This document shows, piece after piece, positions 21,184-30,205 of a DNA stretch of 32,123 nt. The DNA comes from a virus: positions 1 through 32,123 of the IMG/VR virus record IMGVR_UViG_3300008050_000173; one strand, given 5' to 3'. Within the stretch, counting starts at the first letter, position 1; each line of letters starts with the position of its first letter. Under the pieces are notes generated by a model, which saw nothing but the letters and a program-made list of their open reading frames with translations, did no database searches and had not been told where the DNA came from. The position numbers and the translations under genes were made by a program.

Positions 21184-22299
21184 ATGGCAGTACCCAGTAT
21201 CGACCAAACATATCCTGCAGATAGTGATGTCGGTATTCCGGTTGGCGCAACATTGCTTGTGTACTTTGATAACGTGGTTGACTTACAGACTGTAAAAGAC
21301 AGTCTTATCTTGCACGGTCCGGATTTTGATTTTCAAACCGGGCCTGGTGGAACCGATTTCATTAGTGAAGACGCCGCGCGCAATCCCTACTTCTTAAGTT
21401 CTCCTGGATTCACTGGTGTCGCCCCGCTGGCGATAGAACTTGCGTACTACACGTTAGGAACTACTACTGAAGTAGTTCCTGATGCGGCAGATACTCTAGA
21501 TGAGGCAGCTGCCTTAGCCGCGAATATTGGTCATGTGGCCAAGGTGACCCTGAATCCAGATTTCAACGCCTTGCTCGCTGGCGATACACAGTATACTTTT
21601 ACTATCGTGGGTGACCCTGACACCGAAGACGTTGGAGTAAGCACCCAAACAATTTATGCGGTACAGGAAACTGCGGTTGCTGGTGACGGTGGCGTTGTGG
21701 CCACCGGCACTTGGACGGGAGCAGGCACAGACGTTATACATGTTAAAATCACCAAGGCTGGGGATATTAATGTCGCCAAGTACAAATGGTGGTATGACAG
21801 TTCTGGTGAAGGTAGTGCAGTCACCGGTCGTATTGTCAGTAACAGATTCCGACTGCTGGACGATGGTGCCAGTATCAGATTTGTTGATGACGGGTTTCTC
21901 GTCGATGACGAATGGGAATTCAATGTTGAGGCCATCGAGCGCTTGGCAACAAATCAGCGTGTTGTGTTTACAACAAATGATGGAACGTATACGGCTGCAC
22001 CTGCTAGCCCAAGTACCCCAGCTCCAAGCTTGCCGCCGGCCACCGTTCTCCCCGGGGTTAGTATTGATGGAGCGCTGGAGATAGTTTCAATGACTCCAGT
22101 GGACGGTAGTTACAACAATGCTAATGTTAATGAGATTGTGATTGTGTTTAATCGTAATCCTGATCCAGCCAGCATTACCGCAGATACGTTGAAGCTATGG
22201 ACCTATCCAGTAGAGGGACTTTACCAATATGAGGTAGAGCAGCGCCCACTAGCGTACACCTATACGCTAGTGGATAACATCTTAACTATCAGGATCTAA
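21184..22299 (+). CDS. Virion protein with Ig-like (SbsA/Big_5-type) domains
   Basis: The 371-residue product starts MAVPSIDQTYPADSDVG. The C-terminal region, after a Pro-rich linker (about 272-291), reads ALEIVSMTPVDGSYNNANVN then EIVIVFNRNPDPASITADT, the classic 'P.dg...v.....i.v.F......s.t..t..l' pattern of SbsA-type Ig-like domains. The N-terminus (IDQTYPADSDVGIPVGATLL, then VYFDNVVDL) fits a second copy. The middle is beta-rich. Such domains on phages commonly form surface-exposed capsid or neck decorations that touch carbohydrates. It starts with a weak GAGG and is followed one base later by the next gene. Confidence 0.75.
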   Translation: MAVPSIDQTYPADSDVGIPVGATLLVYFDNVVDLQTVKDSLILHGPDFDFQTGPGGTDFISEDAARNPYFLSSPGFTGVAPLAIELAYYTLGTTTEVVPDAADTLDEAAALAANIGHVAKVTLNPDFNALLAGDTQYTFTIVGDPDTEDVGVSTQTIYAVQETAVAGDGGVVATGTWTGAGTDVIHVKITKAGDINVAKYKWWYDSSGEGSAVTGRIVSNRFRLLDDGASIRFVDDGFLVDDEWEFNVEAIERLATNQRVVFTTNDGTYTAAPASPSTPAPSLPPATVLPGVSIDGALEIVSMTPVDGSYNNANVNEIVIVFNRNPDPASITADTLKLWTYPVEGLYQYEVEQRPLAYTYTLVDNILTIRI

Positions 22300-22300
22300 T

Positions 22301-23332
22301 ATGAGCTATCGTGGTGCATTTCAGATTGGTGATTCTGCAGACTTGCGTGCTGTATTTACAGATGTTGGCGGCGACTTCATGTCTGCGGACGCCGATCCTA
22401 CTGTCTATTTCTATGACAATAGTGTAGATGATGCTGTACGGGCTGCGGAGGTTGAAGCGGAAACATTTACTAGCGCAATTGCCAGTGTTACTGCTTCAGA
22501 ATTGTCTACCGGATACTATAGTGCAACATGGACTATAGCTGCGGAAGAAGGTGTAGTCTATGAATACTGGTCTGCTACAGTAGATGGCGCAACGCAAACT
22601 ACAGTGTTTACCTGGACTGCAACAGCAGGGGCGACTGTGGCAAACCAGTCGCCCGGCAATAACACAATGGTCATCATTGAAATCAATGGTATCGAAGATA
22701 CTGATGAGAATGAATTGGTCGACCAGTTATTCTATACCACTGTGTACAATCCGCTGTACGGTAGTCCAGACATGATGCGTCTTGAGCTTGGCCAGTGGAT
22801 TAGCTATATTCCCGATGACACGCTAGCGCTTATGCTTTATTGGAGCAGCAGGGAAGCTGATTTTATCCAGGTTAAGACAACTGGTAAAACAGATCGTGTG
22901 AAATTTGCAAGGACAAAATTTGTCCTTTATGATGCTGCGCTTCGAGCGATGATGATACCTGGGCATGGTCAGACAGCAAGCACCCTACAAGGTGGAAGAA
23001 AAGCTCTTGGGGATTTGTCTATTCGGCTGGGCAGCACGTTAACGAATGATGATTTAGAAGACGTACTTACACGACTTCGTGCCGAACGACAAAAGTGGTT
23101 CAAGGTCCTGCAGGCTGGTGCCTGTATCAATCCAGGACAGAGCTTTGATCCCACTTATGCTGTCAAGGGCCGATTCGACCCTGATCGTCGTAATGTAGGT
23201 CGACTGTGGGAAGACCCACACGAGTTCTTTTATCCTAATCCAGCAGTTAACCAAAAGCGTCGCCGTCTTGGGCGGCGCCGCGCACGATGGGGCATGTATC
23301 CGGGTACGCGGTATAGCCAAGACTGGGATTAA
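22301..23332 (+). CDS. Two-part structural protein, probable head-completion/adaptor
   Basis: The 343-residue product starts MSYRGAFQIGDSADLRAVF. Residues 1-115 form an Ig-like beta domain (FQIGDSADLRAVFTDVGG; YYSATWTIAAEEGVVYEYW). After a short Asn/Thr/Gly linker, residues about 130-300 contain helices (DTLALMLYWSSREADFI, LYDAALRAMMIPGHG, LEDVLTRLRAERQKWFKVL). The C-terminal 40 residues are strongly basic (KRRRLGRRRARWG). The helical middle is reminiscent of head-tail connector adaptors, which attach beneath the portal. The basic tail suggests contact with DNA. Location between MCP and tail sheath fits a neck function; I cannot name a family. Confidence 0.6.
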   Translation: MSYRGAFQIGDSADLRAVFTDVGGDFMSADADPTVYFYDNSVDDAVRAAEVEAETFTSAIASVTASELSTGYYSATWTIAAEEGVVYEYWSATVDGATQTTVFTWTATAGATVANQSPGNNTMVIIEINGIEDTDENELVDQLFYTTVYNPLYGSPDMMRLELGQWISYIPDDTLALMLYWSSREADFIQVKTTGKTDRVKFARTKFVLYDAALRAMMIPGHGQTASTLQGGRKALGDLSIRLGSTLTNDDLEDVLTRLRAERQKWFKVLQAGACINPGQSFDPTYAVKGRFDPDRRNVGRLWEDPHEFFYPNPAVNQKRRRLGRRRARWGMYPGTRYSQDWD

Positions 23333-23334
23333 TA

Positions 23335-23922
23335 ATGGCACGACCGAATTTGTTTAGAAATGAAGTACGAGGTGGACGCAGTTACTCAACCTCGTCCTCT
23401 GAAATTGATTTACGCGAGCACTTTGATCTGTTTATCTACGGTAATGACAAAGGGGTTATTGCTCATGGCAGACCCTTCATAATTAGGCGTTTGCGCCGCG
23501 ACAGCAGCGGCAATCCAGATTATTGTACCTGTACACGCGTATCGCAAACCATTGAGCCAGATCCTGACTGCTCTTACTGTCAAGGAGAAGGCTACCTTTA
23601 TGATGCTGATTGGCTTATTGGTTACACCATGCTTGGTGGAGCTGACAGCGGGCTTGTCGCTCGACAGACTTGGATGCCTCCTGGGGCCGTTCGTATAGAT
23701 TACAGAATTTTCTTTTTTAGGTACGATGCTGATATCAAGTATGGAGACAAGATTGTTATCCCGGCGCTTGATATCGAGGGAGTACCTGTGCAACCATTAG
23801 CAGTAGAGGCAGTACATAAGCCACAAACTGTTGCAGAAATGAGATCTGATGGTGGGCGGCTTGAGTACTATACACTCTATTCCAGAGAAGAAGATGCCGT
23901 TAGGACGGACGTAGTTACATGA
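23335..23922 (+). CDS. Neck/head-closure-type protein with Cys zinc motif
   Basis: The 195-residue product starts MARPNLFRNEVRGGRSYS. It contains Cys64, Cys66, Cys79 and Cys82 in YCTCT and DCSYCQGEGYL, a DnaJ-like CxxCxGxGY zinc knuckle. The rest is beta-rich (YRIFFFRYDADIKYGDKIVI). Proteins with a C.C...C..C.G.GY pattern are found near the head-tail junction of large phages. The zinc probably stabilises a small fold. Its stop overlaps the next ATG (ATGA). Called head closure by position. Confidence 0.6.
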   Translation: MARPNLFRNEVRGGRSYSTSSSEIDLREHFDLFIYGNDKGVIAHGRPFIIRRLRRDSSGNPDYCTCTRVSQTIEPDPDCSYCQGEGYLYDADWLIGYTMLGGADSGLVARQTWMPPGAVRIDYRIFFFRYDADIKYGDKIVIPALDIEGVPVQPLAVEAVHKPQTVAEMRSDGGRLEYYTLYSREEDAVRTDVVT

Positions 23923-24656
23923 GTTCTGAGGATAATAGACTGCAAGGTGAAGTCCCGCCCGAATTACTTGAGGAGCGTGAACGCTTCCCTGTATCTATTA
24001 GCGAAGAAAAGATTTGGCCTACGTTAGAAATGCCAGTGTATTTTGATGATCCGTTTAAGACAAATGCACACGTTTTTGTTCCAACAGATAAGCCGCTGCT
24101 GTTCGAACATTTTATTGAATTGGCTGAACAGGTGGTTCAGAACGCCCAACAGAATGAACAGAAGACTGAGCTAGTCGAGTTTGTTGGAGAGTATCCGGGT
24201 GAGGACCTGCACAGGCTTGGTGATGAAGTAATTACCTGGAGGCTGATGCGTAGAGCCCCCGCGCGCACTGGGCGAGCTGGGGGCGGCACAATGATGCCAC
24301 AGTGGCAACACTCCCATAGCTTGAAGATTCCTGACTCACCAGATAGAGTAATCAGTATAGAGAGACGACTTGTTGATAACGTTGTAGCCTTTACTTGCTG
24401 GAGCAAATCTGCTCGGCTTGCAAATACCCGGGCATTATGGCTAGAGCGACTTCTTATTAACAACACATGGGTTTTCCAACAGAAAGGTGCAGATTTCTTC
24501 CAATGGAAGGACCGAGGTTCTGACAATTACCAAACTACCGGTGGAGTCAGACTTTATTATCGCACACTTCAATTTGATGTCAGGCTTCCTGAGTTTCGCA
24601 TCAAGGCAGATCCTTCAATTAATATAATCGAAACCAGGAGCGATTTGAGCTCTTGA
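23919..24656 (+). CDS. Putative tail-terminator/completion protein
   Basis: The 245-residue product starts MSSEDNRLQGEVPPELLEE in an ATGA overlap. It has an acidic N-terminus, an early beta part (EMPVYFDDPFKTNAHVFVP), VITWRLMRRAPARTGRAGGG, a central region with DRVISIERRLVDNVVAFTCW, and RALWLERLLINNTWVFQQKG followed by FFQWKDRGSDN and a strand-rich end with VRLYYRTLQFDVRLPEFRI. The order 'mixed N-part, then helix, then paired strands, just before sheath' fits a tail terminator or sheath-completion protein. No catalytic motif is seen. It is placed directly upstream of the sheath gene. Moderate confidence in the role. Confidence 0.55.
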   Translation: MSSEDNRLQGEVPPELLEERERFPVSISEEKIWPTLEMPVYFDDPFKTNAHVFVPTDKPLLFEHFIELAEQVVQNAQQNEQKTELVEFVGEYPGEDLHRLGDEVITWRLMRRAPARTGRAGGGTMMPQWQHSHSLKIPDSPDRVISIERRLVDNVVAFTCWSKSARLANTRALWLERLLINNTWVFQQKGADFFQWKDRGSDNYQTTGGVRLYYRTLQFDVRLPEFRIKADPSINIIETRSDLSS

Positions 24657-24677
24657 TCCTAACCCCAGGAGGCTTCA

Positions 24678-27080
24678 ATGCCTTACAGTGATATTCCAGG
24701 CACAAAGGCTGCCTACATTGACTCGGGTGCTCTTACTATTACACGTCGTACCACACAGCCCAATATACTTATTGTTGGGCCGTCAGGTAGTGGCACGTCC
24801 CTTCGTCGTTTTAACGTTGTAGAGACTGGATTGGCAGAACGTGAATTTGGTTCTGCTAGCCCGGTAATGCGTACAGTACATGAGGCTCTTCGACAAGGTT
24901 CAAATAACCTTAGTGTTCTCCGTGCTGGTGGCCATCCCGGGCGCTGGACGGCAACTGACTCCGACTCGGACACCCTGACTGTGATCACCAAGCGAAGCGA
25001 TGATGATGTTCTTGATCGTTATGCGCTACGCATTACCTTTGAAGACAGTACTCCAAGGTATGTTGTGTATGACATAACAGATCGTCAGTACGTTTACGAC
25101 AGTCTTCGTTTGCTCGCGCTGGATGATGGTGATGTCTACATCGAAGATACTGGTTTTGCGCCGGGTGCGTTGCTAAATGACACTGAGCCGCTACCACAAT
25201 TATGGACTAAGCTTACTGATGTTGTTATCGCTGACTTTGATGTCAGTGGTGCAGGCGGGGTAACGGTTCCTGCTGATCCAGTAAGTGAAGCTGGCGATGA
25301 TGGTACAAACCCGAGCTTGGTAGAGCGATACGCTGCCCTTGAGCAAGCATACTTCCGTCTAGACTACAAAGATGCTGACTTCTTGATTCCTGTTGATACC
25401 TACATTGATGCGCTGAATATCATTGATACTGCGGATGCAAGCAAGACGGGTGCTCCAGCAAGTGGAACTGATTACGGATATTTCTGGTCTGGGCCTCCTG
25501 TGGCAGGTAGTGACCGTGACCTGCTTGGTTACCTGTGGCGTTACGTTTACCGTGGTGTCGTATACTCCTTGTTTACTGATCAAACTGACTATTTCAGCTT
25601 TGCTCAGGTTGCAGCTAGCATCACGCATGACGGTGTGACGCTAGCTTGTTCGGAAACTGGTAAGGGCGGTAATGCCTGCACAATGGAATTTGTGGGTGGT
25701 GGAACCGCTGGTGCTGAAACTGTAACTATCGATCTAAATGATGATGGTGGCTACGACATCGTTGTCACTATCGAAGACGCAGTCTCAACCCAGACTCAAG
25801 CTTCTGCTGCTATCAATACTGCTATAGCAGCTGCCACAGCAGCTACTGTTGGTGCTCACAACTCTTGGGTACGACTACCTTCCGATGTATTTGGTACGGC
25901 TGGCGTTACGGTTGGCGCGACAGCAGTTAATATCACTGCAGCCGCTAACTTCACAAGTGGTTCTGGCGGCAACAAAATCCTTATGACTTTTGACCCTTAT
26001 GGTACAAATCCAACTGTAGTTGATACCAAGATCACCAATGGTGCTGATGCTGAGATTCGCGAAATTAACTTTGCCCATCAGCTAGCTGAAGCCTGCTATC
26101 TTGCAAGCGTCAACTGGAGTACCATGCTGGGCGTTATCAACTTCAAGGAGCCGGATCAAGATAGCTTGTCTATCAGCCGAAGCTACATTCCTAACGGCAA
26201 CTGGGTTGGTGATCTTCCCGAGTACAGCGACAATGATATCGATGTTTACATTGGTGCTGTTGCAGACAATGGTGAAGGCATTCTTGGTAACAAGTTCCTT
26301 GCTGGCGAGTACGGCTATCGCGGCCACCTGCTTGAGGCCGAGACAGACACAAGTGGTCTTGCCTATGGTGGGCTCATTCGTACTGTTGGCTCTGCTCTTC
26401 CAAACGGTGAGAAGTGGCCTTATGGTATTAGTCCTAATGACGAAGCTCTGGACGAAAGCGGTAGGCCGATTGATCTCGGCAAGCACATCTTTGTATGCTA
26501 TGACTGGCCGCTACTCAGTAACGGGTACAACGGTGGATCCCAGTACTACGGTACGCTGGCTGCGACATTCGCTGGTAAGTTGGCTGTAACGCCATCTGCC
26601 GAAGAGCCAATTGGTCAGCAAGGTCGACTCATTAGTGTTGGTGGCGGACTTGATATCCACAGTACGCAACTTAGTCAGCTTGCTCAGATCCGAGCAATTG
26701 GTATGCGTTTTGATGATGACAGTGGTTCGTGGATACTTACGACTGCCAAGAACGCTGCACACCCGAGTAGTGATTACCGTAGAGCAAGTACAATTCGTGT
26801 AGCTAACCGTCTGATTACAGGCGCACGACGCATCACGGCTCCTTACATCGGTAAGCAGTTCAACCCACAGGTGCTAATGTCACTTAAGAGTGCGCTCGAT
26901 CAGTATATTACTGCCGAGCATACTGCTGGTGTTCACAACGGTGGACGTATTGCGTTTTCGTATACTCCGCAAGACCGAATTCTCGGTCGCTTAACCCTTC
27001 AAATTAGATTTGTCCCTCCGTTCACTCTTGAGAGTATTGTGGTCAAGACCAGTCTTGCTGCAGATGAATCGGATCTCTAA
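24678..27080 (+). CDS. Contractile tail sheath protein
   Basis: The 800-residue product starts MPYSDIPGTKAAYIDSG after an AGGAGG. The sheath hallmarks are clear. The N-terminus runs PNILIVGPSGSGTSLRRFNV then VETGLAEREFGSASP, and the C-terminus runs DYRRASTIRVANRLITGARR, then a helix SLKSALDQYITAEHT and strands FVPPFTLESIVVKTSLA. The protein is long for a sheath: residues about 313-460 are an extra Gly/Ala/Thr-rich beta domain (GKGGNACTMEFVGG; ATVGAHNSWVRLP) inserted in a variable region and probably exposed on the tail surface. Contraction of the sheath drives the tube through the cell envelope. Located between completion and tube genes. Confidence 0.92.
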   Translation: MPYSDIPGTKAAYIDSGALTITRRTTQPNILIVGPSGSGTSLRRFNVVETGLAEREFGSASPVMRTVHEALRQGSNNLSVLRAGGHPGRWTATDSDSDTLTVITKRSDDDVLDRYALRITFEDSTPRYVVYDITDRQYVYDSLRLLALDDGDVYIEDTGFAPGALLNDTEPLPQLWTKLTDVVIADFDVSGAGGVTVPADPVSEAGDDGTNPSLVERYAALEQAYFRLDYKDADFLIPVDTYIDALNIIDTADASKTGAPASGTDYGYFWSGPPVAGSDRDLLGYLWRYVYRGVVYSLFTDQTDYFSFAQVAASITHDGVTLACSETGKGGNACTMEFVGGGTAGAETVTIDLNDDGGYDIVVTIEDAVSTQTQASAAINTAIAAATAATVGAHNSWVRLPSDVFGTAGVTVGATAVNITAAANFTSGSGGNKILMTFDPYGTNPTVVDTKITNGADAEIREINFAHQLAEACYLASVNWSTMLGVINFKEPDQDSLSISRSYIPNGNWVGDLPEYSDNDIDVYIGAVADNGEGILGNKFLAGEYGYRGHLLEAETDTSGLAYGGLIRTVGSALPNGEKWPYGISPNDEALDESGRPIDLGKHIFVCYDWPLLSNGYNGGSQYYGTLAATFAGKLAVTPSAEEPIGQQGRLISVGGGLDIHSTQLSQLAQIRAIGMRFDDDSGSWILTTAKNAAHPSSDYRRASTIRVANRLITGARRITAPYIGKQFNPQVLMSLKSALDQYITAEHTAGVHNGGRIAFSYTPQDRILGRLTLQIRFVPPFTLESIVVKTSLAADESDL

Positions 27081-27104
27081 TCCTAACCCCACAAGAGGTA
27101 TAAA

Positions 27105-27749
27105 ATGGCATCTTCTTCGCTAACACTGTCACGACAGTTTACCAGTTTCTCTGGTGTTGATATACGAGCTGTTGTCGAGGGTGAGCCAATTGGGTCTCTC
27201 CAGGCTATTTCTTATGCTGTTCAGCGTGAGAAAGCACCCATCTACGTGATGGGTCAGGTTGATCCACTGAGCTTCTCTCGCGGCAAGCGCGGTATCGCAG
27301 GAACACTGGTAACTCTCATGCTTGACCAGCATATTCTGTACGACACCCCGTTTGCAGATAATCAGTTTCTTGCTGACAACGACGAAATCTTTCCCAGTGT
27401 GGCGGATCTCGATGATGCGTCGAATACAAGTAACTTGGGCCCACTGAGTACTGATCAGTTTGATGCCGGAAACTTGTCAGCTAACTATCGGGTTAGTCAA
27501 GCTTGGTATGTCGATCAGCTTCCTCCGTTTGACATCGTTATTGTTGCTGCAAACGAATATGGTAAGTCTGCAAGTATGCGTATCTACGGTATTGAAATCC
27601 TGAATGAAGGAAGTGGATTCTCGGTAGACGATGTGGTCATTGACAATCAAATGACTTATGTTTGTCGTACCATTCTGCCCTGGCAGCGCCTTGGTGAATG
27701 GGACTTCCAAAGCAAAGATTTCATTGAGAATGGTGTTCAAGTTCCGTAA
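27105..27749 (+). CDS. Tail tube protein (tube-like paralogue 1)
   Basis: The 214-residue product starts MASSSLTLSRQFTSFSGVD with AGAGG upstream. The segment QAISYAVQREKAPIYVMGQV continues to FSRGKRGIAGTLVTLMLDQH, the typical beta-hairpin-rich tube pattern. It follows the sheath gene in the usual order, so it most likely forms the hexameric rings of the inner tail tube that carries DNA. Two further genes share the motif. A clear terminator follows, so this gene closes a transcription unit. Confidence 0.8.
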   Translation: MASSSLTLSRQFTSFSGVDIRAVVEGEPIGSLQAISYAVQREKAPIYVMGQVDPLSFSRGKRGIAGTLVTLMLDQHILYDTPFADNQFLADNDEIFPSVADLDDASNTSNLGPLSTDQFDAGNLSANYRVSQAWYVDQLPPFDIVIVAANEYGKSASMRIYGIEILNEGSGFSVDDVVIDNQMTYVCRTILPWQRLGEWDFQSKDFIENGVQVP

Positions 27750-27768
27750 TTAAAACGAACTTGATATT

Positions 27769-27803
27769 GGGGCCGGCGCCTTTAGTGGGCCCGGCCCCTT
27801 TTT
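27769..27803 (+). terminator. Rho-independent terminator after the tube gene
   Basis: GGGGCCGG (27769-27776) pairs with CCGGCCCC (27791-27798), with some further GC pairing in the loop side, followed by TTTTT (27799-27803). It is a textbook intrinsic terminator 20 bases after the tube stop. The next gene starts 13 bases beyond it with its own GGAGA ribosome site, but I see no clear promoter between them, so readthrough must supply the distal genes. Confidence 0.85.
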
Positions 27804-27816
27804 ACTTGGAGACTCT

Positions 27817-28662
27817 ATGCCTACCAGTGGAATTATTGGCAATCTTGTTAGTACATCAGCTAACCCTTATGATGGACCAGCTGATAGCGCTACCGTACTT
27901 CAGCATCCCGAACAGGGTGCACCACCTGACTATGGAGCCGATGAACAAGGGGCACGATTTCCACAAGAGGATCTCGCGGCGACATCTAAGCAATACCTTT
28001 ATAGCTTTAGTGGTGCAGATGCTCGTTGCTATACATGGTTTCCTCAGCAGCCAGCTGACATTCAGTTGCTGCGAACCTTACATACTATCAGCATAAGTGT
28101 TCACGAGGCTAAGGGCAGCGCTCGACGTCTTGGCCATCGAGGTATCAGTGGGCATTCTCGCGGCGTCAGAACTATCGCGGGCAGCTTAATCTTGACTGTT
28201 GTAAACGATCATCCGTTAGCTTCGTTAATGAGGCAGTGGACGCGGGCTGCCAAGTCAAATGTTTACGGCTGGAGTTTGGATCGGGAACTTATTGGTGTCG
28301 GTACGCTTGGGAATGAGCTACTGTTGGACAGTATTCTCCCTACGCTTTTACCTCCCTTCGACCTGGCAATGTATTATGCAAGCGAGGCATCTGATGTAGT
28401 TCGGCACCTCGACCAGGAGACGGGTGAAACAACAACCCATGCAGAGGGCGCAGCGTTGTTGCTGCGCGGTATAGAATTTCAAGATGATGGATTTGTAACG
28501 TCAGTTAATGATATCGTAAGTGAAGTAACACTTTCTTTTACTGCTTTTGATTACAAGCCTCTTGCGCGAATAGATAGAGATGGTCTTGAGAACATTGTCA
28601 GTAAAACCAGTAGTGTCTTTCAACAGCAGCTTGAGTTACAGCGACGAATCCAGGGGACCTAA
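27817..28662 (+). CDS. Tube-like paralogue 2
   Basis: The 281-residue product starts MPTSGIIGNLVSTSANPYD, with GGAGA 4 bases upstream. An N-terminal polar stretch of about 65 residues precedes FSGADARCYTWFPQQ. The central segment HTISISVHEAKGSARRLGHR continues to HSRGVRTIAGSLILTVVND, aligning with the tube protein QAISYAVQREKAPIYVMGQV then RGKRGIAGTLVTLML. It is therefore a tube-fold protein. Likely roles are a tube initiator, a baseplate-proximal ring or a minor tube protein. Ends one base into the next gene (TAATG). Confidence 0.7.
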   Translation: MPTSGIIGNLVSTSANPYDGPADSATVLQHPEQGAPPDYGADEQGARFPQEDLAATSKQYLYSFSGADARCYTWFPQQPADIQLLRTLHTISISVHEAKGSARRLGHRGISGHSRGVRTIAGSLILTVVNDHPLASLMRQWTRAAKSNVYGWSLDRELIGVGTLGNELLLDSILPTLLPPFDLAMYYASEASDVVRHLDQETGETTTHAEGAALLLRGIEFQDDGFVTSVNDIVSEVTLSFTAFDYKPLARIDRDGLENIVSKTSSVFQQQLELQRRIQGT

Positions 28663-29357
28663 TGTATTACGGATTTGAATACTTTTGTGGAGCTAATGTA
28701 ACGATACGTGTAGGCCAGTTCATTCTCCTGGAGGCTGCGGGCATTAGTTACGACTACCAAAACAGTAAGCGGCCTATCTACGGTTATAGCAGCATACACT
28801 ATGATGGTGTAGCCAACGGACAGGCCCTTGTTACCGGTAGTCTGATTATCAATTACGTTCACGAGGATTACCTGTTTCGCCTACTGGAGATGCATGCTGG
28901 CATTCCAGAAAAATTTGATGAGGTTAATCCCGACTACGTAAGCTCTCAAGATGCTGAGACGGCTTTCCTTGCCGATCAAGAAAATGCCCTATCAGCTGAT
29001 AGCAAATTTGTTGAAGACAGGAAGAAGAAATATTGGGATGCGCCTGGGAACACATCTACTGCGCCGCTCCACAATACATTCAGTCCTGTAGACCTAATTG
29101 ACGGCGTAGACATAAAGATTGTATTTGGTGATCAAGATACTGAATTCTCTCCTTCTGGTAAGACGGGTGTGCTTTTAGAAGATGTGCACTTTACCGGTGC
29201 ATCAAAGGTGGTTAGGATTAGCGAAGAAACGATAGTTGAAGTCTATCCATTCTTTGCCCGCAACCGTTATTCGTTACGTAATAACACGCAGGTTGTAACT
29301 CAGATTGATCCTACGGCTTCAAATCCTAATGAACGAAAAATTACAAACATAACTTGA
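28662..29357 (+). CDS. Tube-like paralogue 3
   Basis: The 231-residue product starts MYYGFEYFCGANVTIRVGQ in a TAATG overlap. The segment AGISYDYQNSKRPIYGYSSI, then VANGQALVTGSLIINYVHED, matches the other two tube-like proteins in order and spacing (is-Y-x-rek-x-piy ... GtL-x-i). It has a charged insert (about 85-130) and beta-rich C-terminal strands (KVVRISEETIVEVYPFFAR). A specialised ring at the tail tip or at the baseplate is plausible. It precedes the chaperone-like genes. Confidence 0.65.
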   Translation: MYYGFEYFCGANVTIRVGQFILLEAAGISYDYQNSKRPIYGYSSIHYDGVANGQALVTGSLIINYVHEDYLFRLLEMHAGIPEKFDEVNPDYVSSQDAETAFLADQENALSADSKFVEDRKKKYWDAPGNTSTAPLHNTFSPVDLIDGVDIKIVFGDQDTEFSPSGKTGVLLEDVHFTGASKVVRISEETIVEVYPFFARNRYSLRNNTQVVTQIDPTASNPNERKITNIT

Positions 29358-29364
29358 GGTGACG

Positions 29365-30204
29365 ATGCACGGACGCATCACTAAGGGTCCTGGCGCAAGC
29401 CGGTTGACCCCTCAACAAATTCGTGCCATGCAACAGCGTGGCCCTACACCCAATGACATACTTGAAAACGAGGGGTTCGCCCGAGAGCTTCATGAAGAGA
29501 TTGAACAAACATATGATGTTGATGACGCTCTTGTGTACGCTATCGAACATGATAGTTCTATCTTGGAGAGCCGTACTGGACATCTTGTTGATAACTATGA
29601 TGAATTGGGTGAACCAGAACATGAGGCCCCAGTGCCGATAAAGGAGACGCCAGTGAGTAATGAACTAGATCTTCCAGACGAGGAAGAGCTTGAGCGCCAA
29701 TTAGCAGAGGCGCGAGCACGTAGACAAGCTCGCGAGGCAGCTGAAAGAGAAGCAGTCGAAACTGAAGATGCAGAGGGTACGGTAGACGAAATGGACCCTG
29801 AAGCTCAGCGTGTTGCCGCGATTCGTGCCGTGCTAAATAAAATGCCTGGCGCGCCGAACGACAAGCAGATTCAACAGATGAAACGTAAGTACGGTGATAG
29901 TGTCTACGTTGTTGCTTTTGGTGACGAAGACGTATACCTGTTTACTCATCTACGACGTGGACAACTACAGAAGATTCAGCAGATTGTTGCAGAGCAAAGT
30001 CAGCAAGAAGGCTTTAATCAGGATCCAGAGGATGCTCTGAAAGAAAAGGTTCTGCAGTATTGCATACTGTGGCCAAGGCCCCTTACTATGGAATTCTGGA
30101 AGAACAGCCGAGCAGGTATCGTGGACAGCTTGTATCAAAATGTTTTGATGCATAGTTATGTATTGGCTCCACAGCAAACTCTGATGCTGACAGCACAGTT
30201 ATAA
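29365..30204 (+). CDS. Putative tail assembly chaperone 1
   Basis: The 279-residue product is read from ATG 29365 (MHGRITKGPGASRLTPQQI), which follows GAGG (29356-29359) with five-base spacing; an in-frame GTG at 29359 lies in that same motif. The N-terminal half is acidic and Arg/Glu/Ala-rich with a coiled coil (EEELERQLAEARARRQAREA). The C-terminal half reads SVYVVAFGDEDVYLFTHLRR, then a helix (GQLQKIQQIVAEQ), and ALKEKVLQYCILWP followed by SRAGIVDSLYQNVLMHSYVL. The 'E..l......ekvL.yC.L.P......aGi...l...I...S' pattern is typical of tail assembly chaperones that keep the tape measure soluble. It is next to a similar gene and directly upstream of the presumed tape measure. Confidence 0.6.
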   Translation: MHGRITKGPGASRLTPQQIRAMQQRGPTPNDILENEGFARELHEEIEQTYDVDDALVYAIEHDSSILESRTGHLVDNYDELGEPEHEAPVPIKETPVSNELDLPDEEELERQLAEARARRQAREAAEREAVETEDAEGTVDEMDPEAQRVAAIRAVLNKMPGAPNDKQIQQMKRKYGDSVYVVAFGDEDVYLFTHLRRGQLQKIQQIVAEQSQQEGFNQDPEDALKEKVLQYCILWPRPLTMEFWKNSRAGIVDSLYQNVLMHSYVLAPQQTLMLTAQL

Positions 30205-30205
30205 G

